This document shows positions 12,935-23,637 of a DNA stretch of 64,000 nt, piece by piece. The notes under the pieces are model-generated. The model was not told where the DNA came from. It made no database searches and saw only the letters and a program-made list of their open reading frames with translations. Source of the DNA: Symsagittifera roscoffensis (Eukaryota; Xenacoelomorpha; Acoela; Convolutidae); NCBI RefSeq assembly GCF_963678635.1, contig NC_087064.1:34510369-34574368 (forward strand). The letters run 5' to 3'. A program made the position numbers and the translations under genes. Every line of letters begins with the position of its first letter. Positions within the stretch are counted from its first letter, which is position 1.

Positions 12935-13446
12935 TCAAGCTGATGTTGAAGAGCTAGGCGGAGCTACTACTGTTGCCGCTGTCTCAACAATTGGAACTAT
13001 TTCATCTTCGATTTCACATCCAATCTGCACTTTGGCTGCCTTCGGGTGATTGTCTGACTTTGAATTGCTTTTCCGCTCTGCTGGATTAGATCCAATAATT
13101 TCGCTGGGCATGTGGGATAATTTGTGATGTTTGGACTCATTTTTGCCCATAGTGTGGCCATTTAGAGTGTTGGGTCCAGCTGTCAATCGTCGGGTGACAT
13201 TGAGGTTCTTGCCTTCTGGATCTTTATACAGTTGGGCTATTTTGGGTAGAAATATGACGCAGATGGTGATGGCCACGCAGAATACTTTGATGGCTGTGAG
13301 TAGTAGGTAGTGCATGGATGAGTCGGACTTGACGGCGAATGAGGCGAGCAGTCCGAAGCCAGAGAGGATGATGGTGTTGTAGATGGAGATCCCGATACTC
13401 CTGCTGTCGTTCAACTCCTCAATGTGCACGTGTCTCGTCTCATATG
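12935..13446 (-). CDS. GABA-B-like receptor exon 11: TM6, TM7, C-tail, stop
   Basis: Residues 671-840. The acceptor tttatttag precedes CATATGAGACG; the leading CA completes a codon begun in exon 10 (GCA, Ala), giving AYETRHVHIEELNDSRSIG. That is the conserved ICL3 region before TM6 (about 688-708). TM7 (about 716-738) ends in VIFLPKIAQL, matching the FVPK---L end of GABA-B receptors. The tail is polar and rich in Ser, Lys and Asn, and ends in VVAPPSSSTSA before a TGA. No heptad repeat is visible, unlike vertebrate GABBR1/2 tails. A C-terminal STSA is not an obvious PDZ ligand. Confidence 0.95.
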
Positions 13447-13623
13447 CTAAATAAACATCACAATCCACAACAGACATTCAAATTACGGTTCATTGATTGT
13501 TAATCGCAAAACTGATAGCCTCACTGGAAAACCATCCACGTATAATCCATAGTACATTTTCTACTTGGTGTTTCTTTTAATTGATGGTGATTGCGCGTAG
13601 CTAAAAAAATGAGTGACCTTAGG

Positions 13624-13790
13624 ACAAAAATTGGATCTACTTAACAATCTCCCCCCCCCCCTATTGTATGTACTAAAGAATCTCCCCCCCCCCTATTGTA
13701 TCTACTAAAGAATCTCCCCCCCCCCCCCCTGTCTTGAAAGGGGGGGGGAATTGTTAAGTAGATCCCTGGGGGGAGATTGTTAACAAAAAT
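13624..13790. repeat. C/G-tract foldback with 33-bp tandem units
   Basis: GGATCTACTTAACAATC plus a C-tract at 13633 is answered by a G-tract plus GATTGTTAAGTAGATCC-like sequence ending near 13765. Between them the unit C(10-13)TATTGTATSTACTAAAGAATCT is repeated. A further GGGGGGAGATTGTTA end lies at about 13770-13784. ACAAAAATT flanks both sides (13624-13632 and about 13785-13793), a possible target duplication in A-rich sequence. The ends resemble those of the element at 60.7 kb. Confidence 0.7.
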
Positions 13791-14497
13791 TTCTGGTAAG
13801 TTAATAGTTTTTCTAGCTAAATTTATGTGAAACTTTAAACATTGACATTGATGATGATGAAACCCTCGTTGTCAAGATTTGAAACGAAGTTTCACGGGCC
13901 AGTGAACATTGCGCACTAAAACCCGTTAAGAAAAACTTAATAATTTTACAAATGCTTTGCAAAATAATTGGCGACGGTTTTTTTTGCTGAGGTCGACCTT
14001 TTAATAGAAAAATTCACTAAAGCAGCATTTCAGTGAATTGGAAACTGCCTGGGACACTTAGTCTGGGACTGGGAGTGATGGTCCCAATAAAAAAATTACA
14101 TCAAAAAAATTAAAATATTAGTAGCTACAATTGTTAGATGCGCACTATAACGCTAATACCGAGGGGATGGGCAGTAGAGTGAAGCAGTGCGAAGCAAGTA
14201 CGCATTTGTGATTTACGGCTAGTTGTTTAAAATTAGTTTTTCTTCACTTGACTAGTTGTTTTGGTCTGGTTAAACTTGTATTCCCCTACTTAGCGCCTCA
14301 TACAAAAGAAGGAAAGTAAATCAAGTAAGTTTAAAGTTATCGAAATTAGAGAGAAACGACCAAAAAAATGGAAGCAATACTGGCTGGAGAAAAAACTCAT
14401 TCCAGTAGCCTGGCTGACGGCTAACGCGTTCCGTCACAAACTGTCAGGCATTACCACAAACAGTTTGTCTTTTGGTTTTTCCAAGTACGCAATACAT

Positions 14498-14717
14498 GGA
14501 GTGCGGTCTGTATTTAGACAACCGCGTATTCATACTCGTCAGTAAGCAGACAATTACCATATTAACCAATCAGAATCGAGATGGGAAAGCAAATTTACGA
14601 AATAAAAAATTATTAATTATTCATTTCTTCCTTGTCACGATTCTGATTGGTTAATACAGTATTTGTCTAATTACTGACGAGTCTGAAAACGCGGTTGTCT
14701 AAATACTGCTACGTAAC
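14498..14717. mobile_element. Foldback MITE with ~70-bp arms and 10-bp direct repeats
   Basis: The left arm starts TATTTAGACAACCGCG at 14511. The right arm ends with its inverse complement CGCGGTTGTCTAAATA near 14706. The match continues inward through CTCGTCAGTAA and TATTAACCAATCAGAATCG for about 70 bases with few differences, leaving a ~50-base AT-rich loop. CGCAATACAT is directly repeated at 14488-14497 and 14718-14727. A 9-10 bp duplication with long inverted arms points to a Mutator-like origin, but no transposase is present. Confidence 0.75.
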
Positions 14718-14942
14718 CGCAATACATATTATCTCGATTACATTCGGCCTATGTTATAAGTTTATTTAATCGCCAAGATCAAATATAAAGCTATGGTGAT
14801 TTAACCGGCCAAAATAAATAGACAGTATATTGAAATGCGCTTTTCGTCAATCGAGTCAATCGAGTTGACATTAGGCAAAAGCAGGTTTTAAAAATGCTTG
14901 AACAAATGCAAAGTTTTTTTATGTTGCTGTGTTCTTTAATTA

Positions 14943-15436
14943 TGACGAAAGTGACGAAATACTTGTGCTCGGAAAATTTTTTCTCCAGACAAAACTTTGC
15001 TTTTTTAACTAACTGATTTTGACAAAATTTTTCTTTATCCTTCAAAAATTGTTGTTGTTTTGAGCCCAAAATTAATTTTTTTAAACCTGTGATCATTTTA
15101 TGTAAAAATATGGCGGTTTAAAAATTGCCATTTTGGCCAATTTGAGATAGTTAACGCGCGATATATTTCTGCTAATAACGCGTCAGTGAATATTTAATCC
15201 TTCTGAGAAATTGTTCCCAAATGAACTGAGATATGCTGTTCGGTCCAGTCCATCTAACATTTTGCGAAACATATTAGTTTGTACTTTAAAAAATGTGTGA
15301 GGGAAGACTTTCAAATAAATCTCAAAAACGTATCGCTCAAAAAACGTTTGACTAAATTTTCTATTTTTAAAGCGAAAACTACTCCATAGATTTCAAAACT
15401 CAGTCGAAATGTTTAAGGCTTTGCCTTAATACAAAG
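14943..15436 (+). repeat. RC1 repeat, decayed copy
   Basis: Keeps the module order of the family: GAAAGT-ACG--AAATACTTGTGCTCGG, AACGCGCGATATATTTC, TTGTACTTTA--ATGTGTG, then CTTTGCCTTAATAC in place of the 3' hairpin. Confidence 0.7.
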
Positions 15437-15509
15437 TGGTTTTTTTTTTTCAAAATAAAACAAAATTTCTTGCGCAGTTTTTCGGTAACAAGTATAGCCT
15501 AAGTTTTTT

Positions 15510-16050
15510 TGTTCCGACTTTCGATACGAAAGTAACGGAATATTTGTGCTCGGGGTGGGTTTTTTTCTTCAGACAAATTTCGACTTTTTAACTAGCCAAT
15601 TTTGACGGAATTTTTTTATATCATTGAAAAGGTATTGTTATCTTGAGCTTAAATTTGAACAAATATTTCACCTGTGATCATTTTTGGTAAGGTTATGGGG
15701 ATTTAAAGATTGCCATTTTGGCCATTTTGACCAGTTTGGGACAATTAACGCGCGATATGATTCGCGCTATTAACGTGTAAGCGGATATTTAATCTGTCTT
15801 ATAAATCGTTCCAAATTGGTTGTACGAAGCTTATGTGCCATAATTGATTTGTTACAAGGAACGAAATCTATCTTTTTGTACTTTATAAGGCGTGTGGGGT
15901 GATGATTTTCATAAAAAATTTCAAATTTTAGAGAAAAAAAATTTTCATTTCATTTTATTTCTATTAATTTTTTATGTTATTACTGCTGCTCCATAAACCT
16001 TAAAAGGCAGTCGGAACATTCAGGGCTTCGCCCTGATACGAGCAGTCTTG
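15510..16050 (+). repeat. RC1 repeat, near-complete copy (541 bp)
   Basis: Starts TGTTCCGACTTTCGATACG and ends AGTCGGAACATTCAGGGC, then the rest of the hairpin and CGAGCAGTCTTG, flanked by T on both sides. Carries the central palindromic CpG block near 15749-15780. A good reference for the plus orientation; see the findings for the family structure. Confidence 0.9.
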
Positions 16051-16560
16051 TTTGGTTTCGTAACATGCTGAGCTTTCGAGACCATACGGACCATACCCCG
16101 TATATTTTTTTCGTCATAAATTTGGTTGGCTGAAAGGAGCCTAGAAAAGACTTATTTGAGGTAAAACTCTGGGGCCAAACGTCGCAAAATGAATTTCTCC
16201 GAAAAAATTCTAATAAAAAATAGTGATGATTTTTTGATGTCTAATTTCAACCCTTTTTCTAAAAAACAACCGTGTTTAAAAGCTCTGTTTTTTATTTCGT
16301 TCTAGCCGAATAATTTAACTCATAGCTCTGTATTCTTGTTCGTAAAATCAACAGACCTCGAGTTTTTCAGCTTTTTTGGCGAAATTTAGACGAATTGTAG
16401 AAAAATTAGCAGCTGTGCAAATGTCATTGATCTGACTTTCAAAGAAAGGATGGAAAACAACTTTTGTGAGCTTCGGTTTTTTTTTTTTACTGTGCACTTC
16501 TGAACGGAAGGTTTTGATGCCTTCTAATTTACCAACGTTCTGAGCTAACAAAGTATTTTT

Positions 16561-16815
16561 CACCTTTGCTCATTTTTTGAAGATACTGGGGGTTTCAAAG
16601 CTGCCGATTTGGCTAATCTGGAACAATTAGCGCGCGATGTGTTTCGTGCAAAAAATACATAAGCGGCAATTTATTCCTGCTCAGAAATCGCTTCAAATTA
16701 ACTTGAAGCAAGCTTTTTGACTTAATAATGCGGTACTAGACGCTAACTTGTTCTTTACGTGCCCTTAAAGGCCGTCGGATTTTTAAGTACTCTGTCTGAT
16801 ACAAGCAGTCTAATT
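16561..16815 (+). repeat. RC1 repeat, 3' half, decayed
   Basis: CACCTTTGCTCATTTT, AATTAGCGCGCGATG, the AAATCG-TTCAAATT region and CTGATACAAGCAGTCT occur in family order. The 5' module is missing. Confidence 0.65.
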
Positions 16816-17499
16816 TAATTGGGCAGCAGTGAACGATGTCGTAGTAGCTGTGATAGTACCAATAATGGGTCTTCGGTCAGACTTAAACGATCCTCAACGA
16901 GGTTAAAAAAATAGAGTGCAGCGTTTCCTTGGATTCCTCCGTGTAAATATGTTCAAAAAGACGAATCAATCCATGTCCGAAGACCCCGAGATGGATATTT
17001 TAAACTGATTTTCCTGTGGAAAATTAATCTAGGCCATTTTGAAAATACTATTTTAATTTGTTTTAGTAATTTTAATAGAAGAACTTTCTTGCTTAATCAA
17101 CTGCACATGGTTATTTTCTTAAACTAATTATGATTAAATGATGAAATGTAGTTTCTGTAAAAAAAACAGCTCTACAAATGTGCCTACAGTTACGCAGTAT
17201 TTTGTTCAGCTCGTTAATTTAGTTTTCATTAAAAATGCGCACCAAAAAATACAAATCATGACAATGAAAAGATGACAATTGCCGGTTTAAAAAATTCAAC
17301 AAAATACACTCAATGGCCAACTACGCGTTTAAAAAAAAACAACTGATTTTAAATCCTAGACAAGAAATTTAAAGATTACCCTACCTCAGAAGTTCCCAAA
17401 AAACTCGCATTGTATTGATCACTTTTTCACGGCTGCAGTTTTTACTGTCTAGTCAGTATGTAATGAGGAGAGGATCCAAAATGAGTACCTGTCACTTAC

Positions 17500-17658
17500 C
17501 GAGGAATGCCCCATATAGTAGGACGAATGCCTTGATGGTGATGAAAAGATAGGGAAACACTGTCATTTGAGATACACACTGCACTGAGATCCACTGGATC
17601 TCCAACACCCTCCCGGCCCCTTCATCGCCATCAACATTCGCCTTCTCTATCACTCTCT
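17500..17658 (-). CDS. GABA-B-like receptor exon 10: ECL2 and TM5
   Basis: Residues 618-670. Acceptor tatttccag, donor G|gtaagtg. The first two bases AG complete GAG (Glu) with the last G of exon 9. The exon encodes a charged extracellular loop 2 containing QWISVQC, whose Cys is the expected partner of the TM3-end Cys. TM5 follows (about 648-669) and ends in YGAFL. A stretch of charged residues before QWISVQC has no clear counterpart in vertebrate receptors. Confidence 0.93.
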
Positions 17659-17925
17659 CTGGAAATAAATTTAACTGCAATTTTTAGCATTTTGGGTATG
17701 ACAGAGTAGATGAAATTCGAGGTTCCTAGATAATATTCAAGGTTCCTTGTTGGATATTTGTGCAATATTGTTCATGACACATGGGATATTTCCTCTAGAA
17801 TAAAAACTAACTTCTATGCAGTCAGTGAAAGTTGATGAATTTTTCGGAATATTTGGATACGGTTATCTTTATCATAACCAGAAAATTACCTTAACCGTCT
17901 AAGATACATGACTAAATGCTGTTTA

Positions 17926-18337
17926 CAGGGGAGGATCTAGGATTATCTCGAGGAGGGCGGTTTTCAAAAATTTTTCGAAAGTTTTGTCGACTTTTTATAG
18001 TGGACCAAATTGATTTTCTGGGCTCTCCCAAATCCCTATAAATACTCCACTTTCACCAAATTTTCTGCGCCGCAGGCAAGTTTTTGAACAAACAGGCCAA
18101 AAGGTGGTTTTTTCCATGCACTTTCTGGAAAATTTTGACCAAAAAATTGCGTTTTTCGGCGCGCGCTCCCCCCTTAAAAATTAGTTTTTATTGGCGCCAA
18201 TGGCGCCTTTAGAAAAAACTTAAGGTACCTCACCAAAAATAGATATCTCGAAATAGTACAAACGGGGGACCCTTTGGGTCGGCAGGGGGTCAAATCCCTG
18301 GGGGGGGGGGGGCGTCGGCTCCCTAAATCCGCTACTG
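17926..18337 (-). mobile_element. hAT-type MITE copy 1 (412 bp)
   Basis: Terminal inverted repeats CAGGGGAGGATCTAGG and, at the other end, CCTAAATCCGCTACTG (inverse CAGTAGCGGATTTAGG). Flanked by 8-bp duplications GCTGTTTA (17918-17925) and ACTGTTTA (18338-18345), 7 of 8 identical. Internal GGGTCGGCAGGGGG and GGCGCGCGCTCCCC blocks are shared, inverted, with the copies at 44.66 and 58.77 kb. Non-coding. A CAG-type TIR with an 8-bp duplication is the hAT hallmark. Confidence 0.88.
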
Positions 18338-18389
18338 ACTGTTTATCAGATTTTGTAATCAGCCGGGATTTTAAAACCATCATAAATGT

Positions 18390-18996
18390 ATTGTTGTATT
18401 GAGCTTAATGTTTAAAAAAATTTCACCTGTGATCATTATGGGGGTTTAAAGATTGCATATTTGGCATTTTTAATACCATTACGAGGCCAAACTTGTGCAC
18501 AATTTAATGGTTTTAGGTCTTTGCAATCGAGAGACAAGTCTTGAAAGTAAAAATTCTGTTGGAATAATCAAAGAAAACGAAAGAACAAAAGAAGGTCAAA
18601 GATAGCGTCCTTATTGCTGAATCCGCTCACAATTCACAAAGTACACAATTTGGCCTCATTATGACCATCTGAAAAACATTGTTGTAATGAGCTCAGTATT
18701 AAAAATGTTTCAACTGTGACCTTTTTAAATAAAATTATGGGAGTTAAAATTGGCATTTTTGCCAATTTTGGACAATAAACGCGAGATATATTTCGTCCAA
18801 TTAACGCGTAAGCAGCAATTTAATCCGAAAGAGAAATTGTTCCAAATTAGGTCTACTTATGGTTTTTGTTCTATTTAGCGTGTGGCAGGGTAGTTTTCGA
18901 ACGAGAATTTCGTCATTTTCTTATGTTTGAGCAGTATTCTCTAGACTTTAAAGGCAGTCAGACTATTGAAAAATTGCTTTGATACAATCGGTCTTG
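18390..18996 (+). repeat. RC1 repeats, decayed (two pieces)
   Basis: A short piece (18390-18470: ATTTCACCTGTGATCATTAT, then GGGGGTTTAAAGATTGC) precedes a longer one (18660-18996) with AAACGCGAGATATATTTCG, TAACGCGTAAGC, GCGTGTGGCAGGG and a TCGGTCTTGT end. The stem of the 3' hairpin is mutated. Confidence 0.7.
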
Positions 18997-19029
18997 TCTA
19001 TCTTTTAGGTTTTTCTGTTAGATTTCTAT

Positions 19030-19390
19030 TCCAATTTTTGCAGAAGTGTCGAAAATTTATGCTTTTGGGTTTTTTTTATTCGGTCAGTTTCGACTTTTTA
19101 ACTACTCATTTGTATACCATCTGAAAGATATTGTAGTCTAGAGCCCTAACTTTCGAAAACATTTCATTTATGTTTTTTAACAAAAATTTTAATGGTTAGA
19201 GCTTTGGATTACTTTGACGACTATAATTAAAATTGGATTAATGAACGCGCAATACATTTCGTTATTTGAAAGCGTAAGCGGCAAATAGCACCCTTCCAAA
19301 TTGAACTGAGACAAGCAATTTGCTCTTATTGATACATTAACCACACGTACGCAAAATAAACCACTTGGTTACTTTACATAGCTTGTGGGG
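19030..19390 (+). repeat. RC1 repeat, decayed copy
   Basis: TTTCGACTTTTTAACTA, GAACGCGCAATACATTTCG, AGCGTAAGCGGCAAATAG and GCTTGTGGGGGAATAAA appear in family order. Both termini are unclear. Confidence 0.6.
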
Positions 19391-19547
19391 GAATAAATTT
19401 GAGGAAAAAAATGAAGAACAAAATCAAATTTTTCTCATTTTTTTCAAAAATTTCATAAAACTTTGCAATGAAAAGTTGATATTGACGGCAGAGAGCAATT
19501 GGAAAATATACGAGCATTTTTTTTTCAATTTGAAGCGCATTAGTTTA

Positions 19548-19785
19548 CCACTTACGCGTGTTATAAGAATGTATAATATTGCGCGTTAATTATCCTAAGT
19601 TGGCCAAATTGTGATTCTTATGTGATTTTTTTTACACTTGAGCTCCAGAAAACAAGATCTACCAATATCTCTAACAAAATAAAATTATTTCGTCAAAACT
19701 CTTAGGTAAAAAGCAGAAGTTTCACTGAGTGAAAAAACCACCCCAAGCATAAATATTCCGCTTTTCTTCGAAAGAGCAAAAGTGC
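19548..19785 (-). repeat. RC1 repeat, partial, opposite orientation
   Basis: CTTACGCGTGTTATAAG, TTGCGCGTTAATTATCC, then ACCACCCCAAGCATAAATAT and a CTTTTCTTCGAAAG hairpin remnant. This is the element's 5' half in minus orientation. Confidence 0.65.
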
Positions 19786-20212
19786 ATATTCGCGGCTCTC
19801 TTTCTTACTTTTGCGTAAACATAAAACTCATGGGTTTTTAAGAAGATATTGTACAAATTTGTGAATGAGGACTAAATGGATCTGAGTGATTACCTTGCCT
19901 GGCGAGTTCCATCAACATTGGTGTTTATATGAAATGGTGTTTAGGTTCCATCAGCATAATGGTGTTTATATGAAATATCGGCTCTTTTTACCATTTCCCC
20001 CACCTGTTATTTAAACTACATGAGTTACGTTCACATCAACAGAGACAGCAGAGACATTTTGGCATACGTAGTAACTATTCAATTCAAATAACATTTGGTA
20101 TGCGTACAAAACCTTCTAAATCGATGATTCGTTTTCGTCATGTTGGGGGGGGGGGGGGGGGTCGAAAAGCCGCTTATAACTCTAGTATTTTTGTGCCCAT
20201 ATTATTAGTTAC

Positions 20213-20357
20213 CAATGGAACCCATGTTTTCCTGCAGCCCCAATGGTGACACGAACATCCACAGCAGAAGAAACAGAACTTCACAGCAGGTGAACCCCAG
20301 CACAAACATCAACAGCTGCTGGTCACGCACTCTCACATTGCCCCCACTCTTCGTTCC
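20213..20357 (-). CDS. GABA-B-like receptor exon 9: ICL2 and TM4
   Basis: Residues 570-617. Acceptor tttttgtag, donor CATTG|gtaact. It joins exon 8 in phase 0. The exon starts with a Gly/Ser/Arg loop 2 (GTKSGGNVRVRDQQ) and continues into TM4 (about 583-605). RDQQLL matches KDQKLL at the start of TM4 in vertebrate GABBR2. Minus-strand reading only; the open frame on the opposite strand here is a shadow. Confidence 0.92.
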
Positions 20358-22705
20358 CTACAAAAAAGGGGCTGTTTTCCTGACAAAGATCCGATGGACA
20401 GAACACTCCTAACCAATCAAAACTCTCCAAATACATCGTTTTAATTTTAACTTTTTAATTTTACATAATACAAGGACATTTTATTATGATATCTAATTAA
20501 AAGGATATTCGTTATGCTGATAGGCCCACACATATTTTAACAGAAGTGCTTAACATTTGACTCTGAAAACAGATAGAAACTTCATGTTGTTTGCTACTTT
20601 TTCGCACATGGGATGCCGCAAGTGTCTGACAAGAGGTCAAACCAAAAGATTAAATTCTTTCCAAGTAGTGCAATTATTGGCACTAATACGAATAGTCATA
20701 ATTTATATTTAGAAATCAAAAGTCGCAGAGATTTGATCAAAGTTTCGTTTAAAGTTTTTTTTTCTTTTAACGCTCTGTTTTTGCTGTATCGTTCAAATTT
20801 TTGTAAGTTCATTTTCTTGTATGTCTAAAAGCGGAACTTTTACGCCAATTTTGATGTTTTTCTTCTGTAAAAGTTGGTGACAACTTTTGAAGAATGCATT
20901 CGAGTAAAACTAGGAATTTTTTTCCTAAATTCATCGTTCCTTTCTTTGTTCAAAAATTGCCATTTTTCAATCTTTTAAGAACAATACATGACAAAACCCT
21001 AGTTTTTCGACTGTCACCAAATAAGAGAAAGATTCATTTTTTTTAAATCATCAGATCAATTAATTAGCTTGAACTCAATTTCAAATAATTTTTTGAGCCA
21101 GATAAACTCACTGACTACATAAAAAATTTGACATGGAAAACTTTACGCAAAAAAAAAACATTTAAAATTCTACTCACAATGAACTTTCTCAGTTTTTAAG
21201 CATTGTACATTTTTCAAAAACTCGTAACAATGTAGAAAATTGAGAGCAGTGAACGCATTTGTAATATCCAATCAAGCGCAACCAATGTTTTGATCTCTAC
21301 CGTATACGCAAAATTACAAACTAAATAAGTAGAAAAAAAACCTTACACTTAAAACGTTTCAATGCGCACATACTGATTCAAAATGGCTGCTGGTGGACTA
21401 AATCCTCCAGGGCGAAATCCCATCGGATAAAATCCCCCAAGATCAAATCCTCTAGAACAGAATCCAGTTTAAAATCCCCCTCATTGAAACTGAACAAAAA
21501 TGCGACACTAAAAGTTAAACTAAAAGATAATTAACAGAAAAAAAAATAGATTAAAGACTAAAAACTAAAAGGACAAGTTAATAGCTATGGCTTTGAGATA
21601 ATCCAATTCTTTCTAAAAAGTGGCAGAGCATATAATTCTCTTTATCCTCCCACAGCTATCTTTCTTTCATTTTTTTCGCCGAGTTTTATTTGAGAGAATT
21701 AATTTAACGTTTCCAGTGATTGCTGCCTCTGAATGGCTTCAATAATTTTTTCTCACTCGTTTTTTTTCCAAATACCACCTTCAGCCATCATTTTTAATAA
21801 TACTACGTTTCTTTCAAAAACACGACGTTGATTTTAAAATACTAACATCAATTGTAATGTTTTATAATTTTTTAATAATTGGATTTTGTGTTTGGTCACA
21901 AACTTGTCGGAACAACATTATGCATCAAATTTTTTCGAAACCGTTTTTTTTTGGCTCGTATTTTTATGCTTACATAAATTTCGGCTCAGCGTAAAAATTA
22001 GCAAATAAAGTTCCAAATAATTAGTTTGAGCTCGCAGATATATATATTTTAATATTGACCTCAAGCAATCGACATCTCTAATTTGGTAACGATAAAAAAA
22101 TTGCCAAAGGTTTTATTTTGATAATTAAAGTTTTTTTTTGCGAAAACAAAGGGAACAAAATTGTCTCTTTTTCTTTTAAAATTTGGATCAATTAGGAAAC
22201 TGTAAGGCAAGTTTATTCCCCGAAGAATGCAAGTAATTCGGTTGAATGCCAATTTGATAAACATTAGAGAGGATGTCAGAACATTCGTGCCATATCTTGA
22301 ATTTTTTTTTAAAGTTGTTCTTTGCGCATTCAAAATGATGGAAAACGAGAAATTAAACAACTTAATCAATCAAACCGGTTTCCCTTCAGGTGAAAATAGG
22401 CTTTCATAATTGAACAAAACAAAACGAAATTGACGAACGAAAACACGTTTTATATTTTAATTGCCTTTTCTTTCAATCTATTAATTGATTTACATTTAAT
22501 TCAATTTTTTTGAACACGGCCTTACGGTCAAAATATAGGCTAATCACACTTCAATTTCTGCAATTTAAGAACTAAATAACAAGTTTGCAACTCATCTGCA
22601 GATTTGGTTGAAGATGTTTACTTTCAAAAAATGTCTGAAATAACATCGATCTTAACATTAATATTAGCTAAGTTTGTAATTTCGGTAGTCATAAGGCTGA
22701 AATAC
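20358..22705 (-). other. Intron 8 of the receptor gene
   Basis: Contains a fragment of the MULE terminal region (21.38-21.76 kb). The rest is AT-rich with nothing recognised. Confidence 0.8.
21381..21760 (-). mobile_element. MULE terminal-region fragment
   Basis: GCTGGTGGACTAAATCC opens a row of degenerate ~15-bp units ((G)GANNAAATCCYCYA) to about 21482. After an A-rich stretch, sequence around 21690-21750 (TGCTGCCTCTGAATGGCTTC) matches the transposase C-terminal coding end of the MULE pseudogene at 31.0 kb. Order and orientation are the same as at 30.8-31.13 kb. Only the transposon end is present. Confidence 0.7.
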
Positions 22706-22921
22706 CCGGTCTGTGAATATCTTGTATATCCTCCAAGTTTTGCTGAAGAGGGATCCGTAGCCGAGAGTGAAACCGAGAGAGACGAGACACAGCTCTACCC
22801 GACAACAAACCGAAAGAATGTTTCGGTCAGTCGTGAATGCACTGGCAGATGACAACACAGTCGACGTGTAGATCAAAATCGATCCCAGCAGGATTAAGTT
22901 ATTAATTGTGGGTGACGTCAT
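22706..22921 (-). CDS. GABA-B-like receptor exon 8: TM2 and TM3
   Basis: Residues 498-569, phase 0 at both ends. Acceptor ttttttcag, donor GACCGG|gtattt. It encodes MTSPTINNLILLG (TM2 start, about 504-521), then TM3 (about 534-557) preceded by ILSVCC, which carries the conserved extracellular Cys. It ends in GYGSLFSKTWRIYKIF, typical of GABA-B TM3-ICL2. The frame remains open past the donor for 14 codons, but the join to exon 9 restores the DQ-LL motif. Confidence 0.95.
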
Positions 22922-23479
22922 CTGAAAAAATGTAACAGCTGAAAATGAAGTCTTTTGATTAAATTCGACTTTTTGTGTTTTCGATGAAACAAAGTTGCTT
23001 ACAACGAGACAATTACAAAGCTTAACTTTTCATTTAAATTAAACTGTAAGGTCTGACATATATTTTAGAAAAATCCCAAAAAAACAATATGGAAAAAAAT
23101 TCAGAAAAAATGTGCACTTGTTGTTATTTCTTCATATTTAAAAGTTCGTCATTGCTAAAAGTTTTTATTTAATCGCAAAACCATCTTTGGCCGCTCTTCC
23201 AATTTGTTGCGGAGCTTTTTTTGGGTCGATCAAACACTAGAAAGACCTTGTTTTGACCATATGTTCAGGGCCACGCGAAATTTTTTGGAAAAAAAAAACA
23301 ACTCATAAAATTGGATGCCAAAAATAATAAAGGGGGGGGGACCTTTTGAGGGTGTTTAAAGGAGGGACCTTTTGGTAAGGGGGTCTAAATTAACCCCTGC
23401 TTGAGACCTTGGTAGTTTAAATACATCTTTTGTTCTTGATGGTATTGCTGATTGCTTTGGTATTTCAACTGAAACTAAC
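22922..23479 (-). other. Intron 7 of the receptor gene
   Basis: AT-rich. A G-run (23333-23341) and a GGGACCTTTTG direct repeat at about 23340-23380 are the only structures noted. Confidence 0.8.
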
Positions 23480-23637
23480 CTTGATGAGCTTCTGGTTTCT
23501 GAAGTGGAAGTTGAATACTAATAGGGCCACACACAGCACGGTCATGATGAGACAGGCAGAGTTGCCACACAGGGCCATGACCAGTCCAATCTGCTCAGTC
23601 TCATTCCGACGCACGACTTCCACGCGCACTGTATGGT
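23480..23637 (-). CDS. GABA-B-like receptor exon 7: linker and TM1
   Basis: Residues 445-497. Acceptor tatttcaag, donor ATCAAG|gttagt. The split first codon (G|AC, Asp) gives DHTVRVEVVRRNETEQIG, matching the short flytrap-to-TM1 linker of GABA-B receptors (DHTV/DKTI). TM1 (about 461-488) follows and leads into FRNQKLIK, the intracellular loop 1 signature. RNET is a possible N-glycosylation site. Confidence 0.95.

Larger units (their letters stand above)
13447..17499 (-). other. Intron 10 of the receptor gene
   Basis: Contains a G/C-homopolymer foldback (13.63-13.79 kb), a 220-bp long-armed MITE (14.50-14.72 kb) and plus-oriented RC1 repeats (14.94-16.8 kb). No other gene is seen. Confidence 0.85.
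17659..20212 (-). other. Intron 9 of the receptor gene
   Basis: Holds a minus-oriented hAT-type MITE (17.93-18.34 kb), decayed RC1 copies (18.4-19.8 kb) and a 17-base G tract near 20.14 kb. Confidence 0.85.

Noticed and set aside
20144-20161. G17 tract as a regulatory or quadruplex element
   Set aside because: A single homopolymer run without flanking inverted ends; its length may also be an assembly artefact.
22664-22705. Extension of receptor exon 8 to the stop at 22664
   Set aside because: The donor at 22705 joins exon 9 in phase and restores the DQ-LL TM4 motif; the 14 extra codons have no family match.
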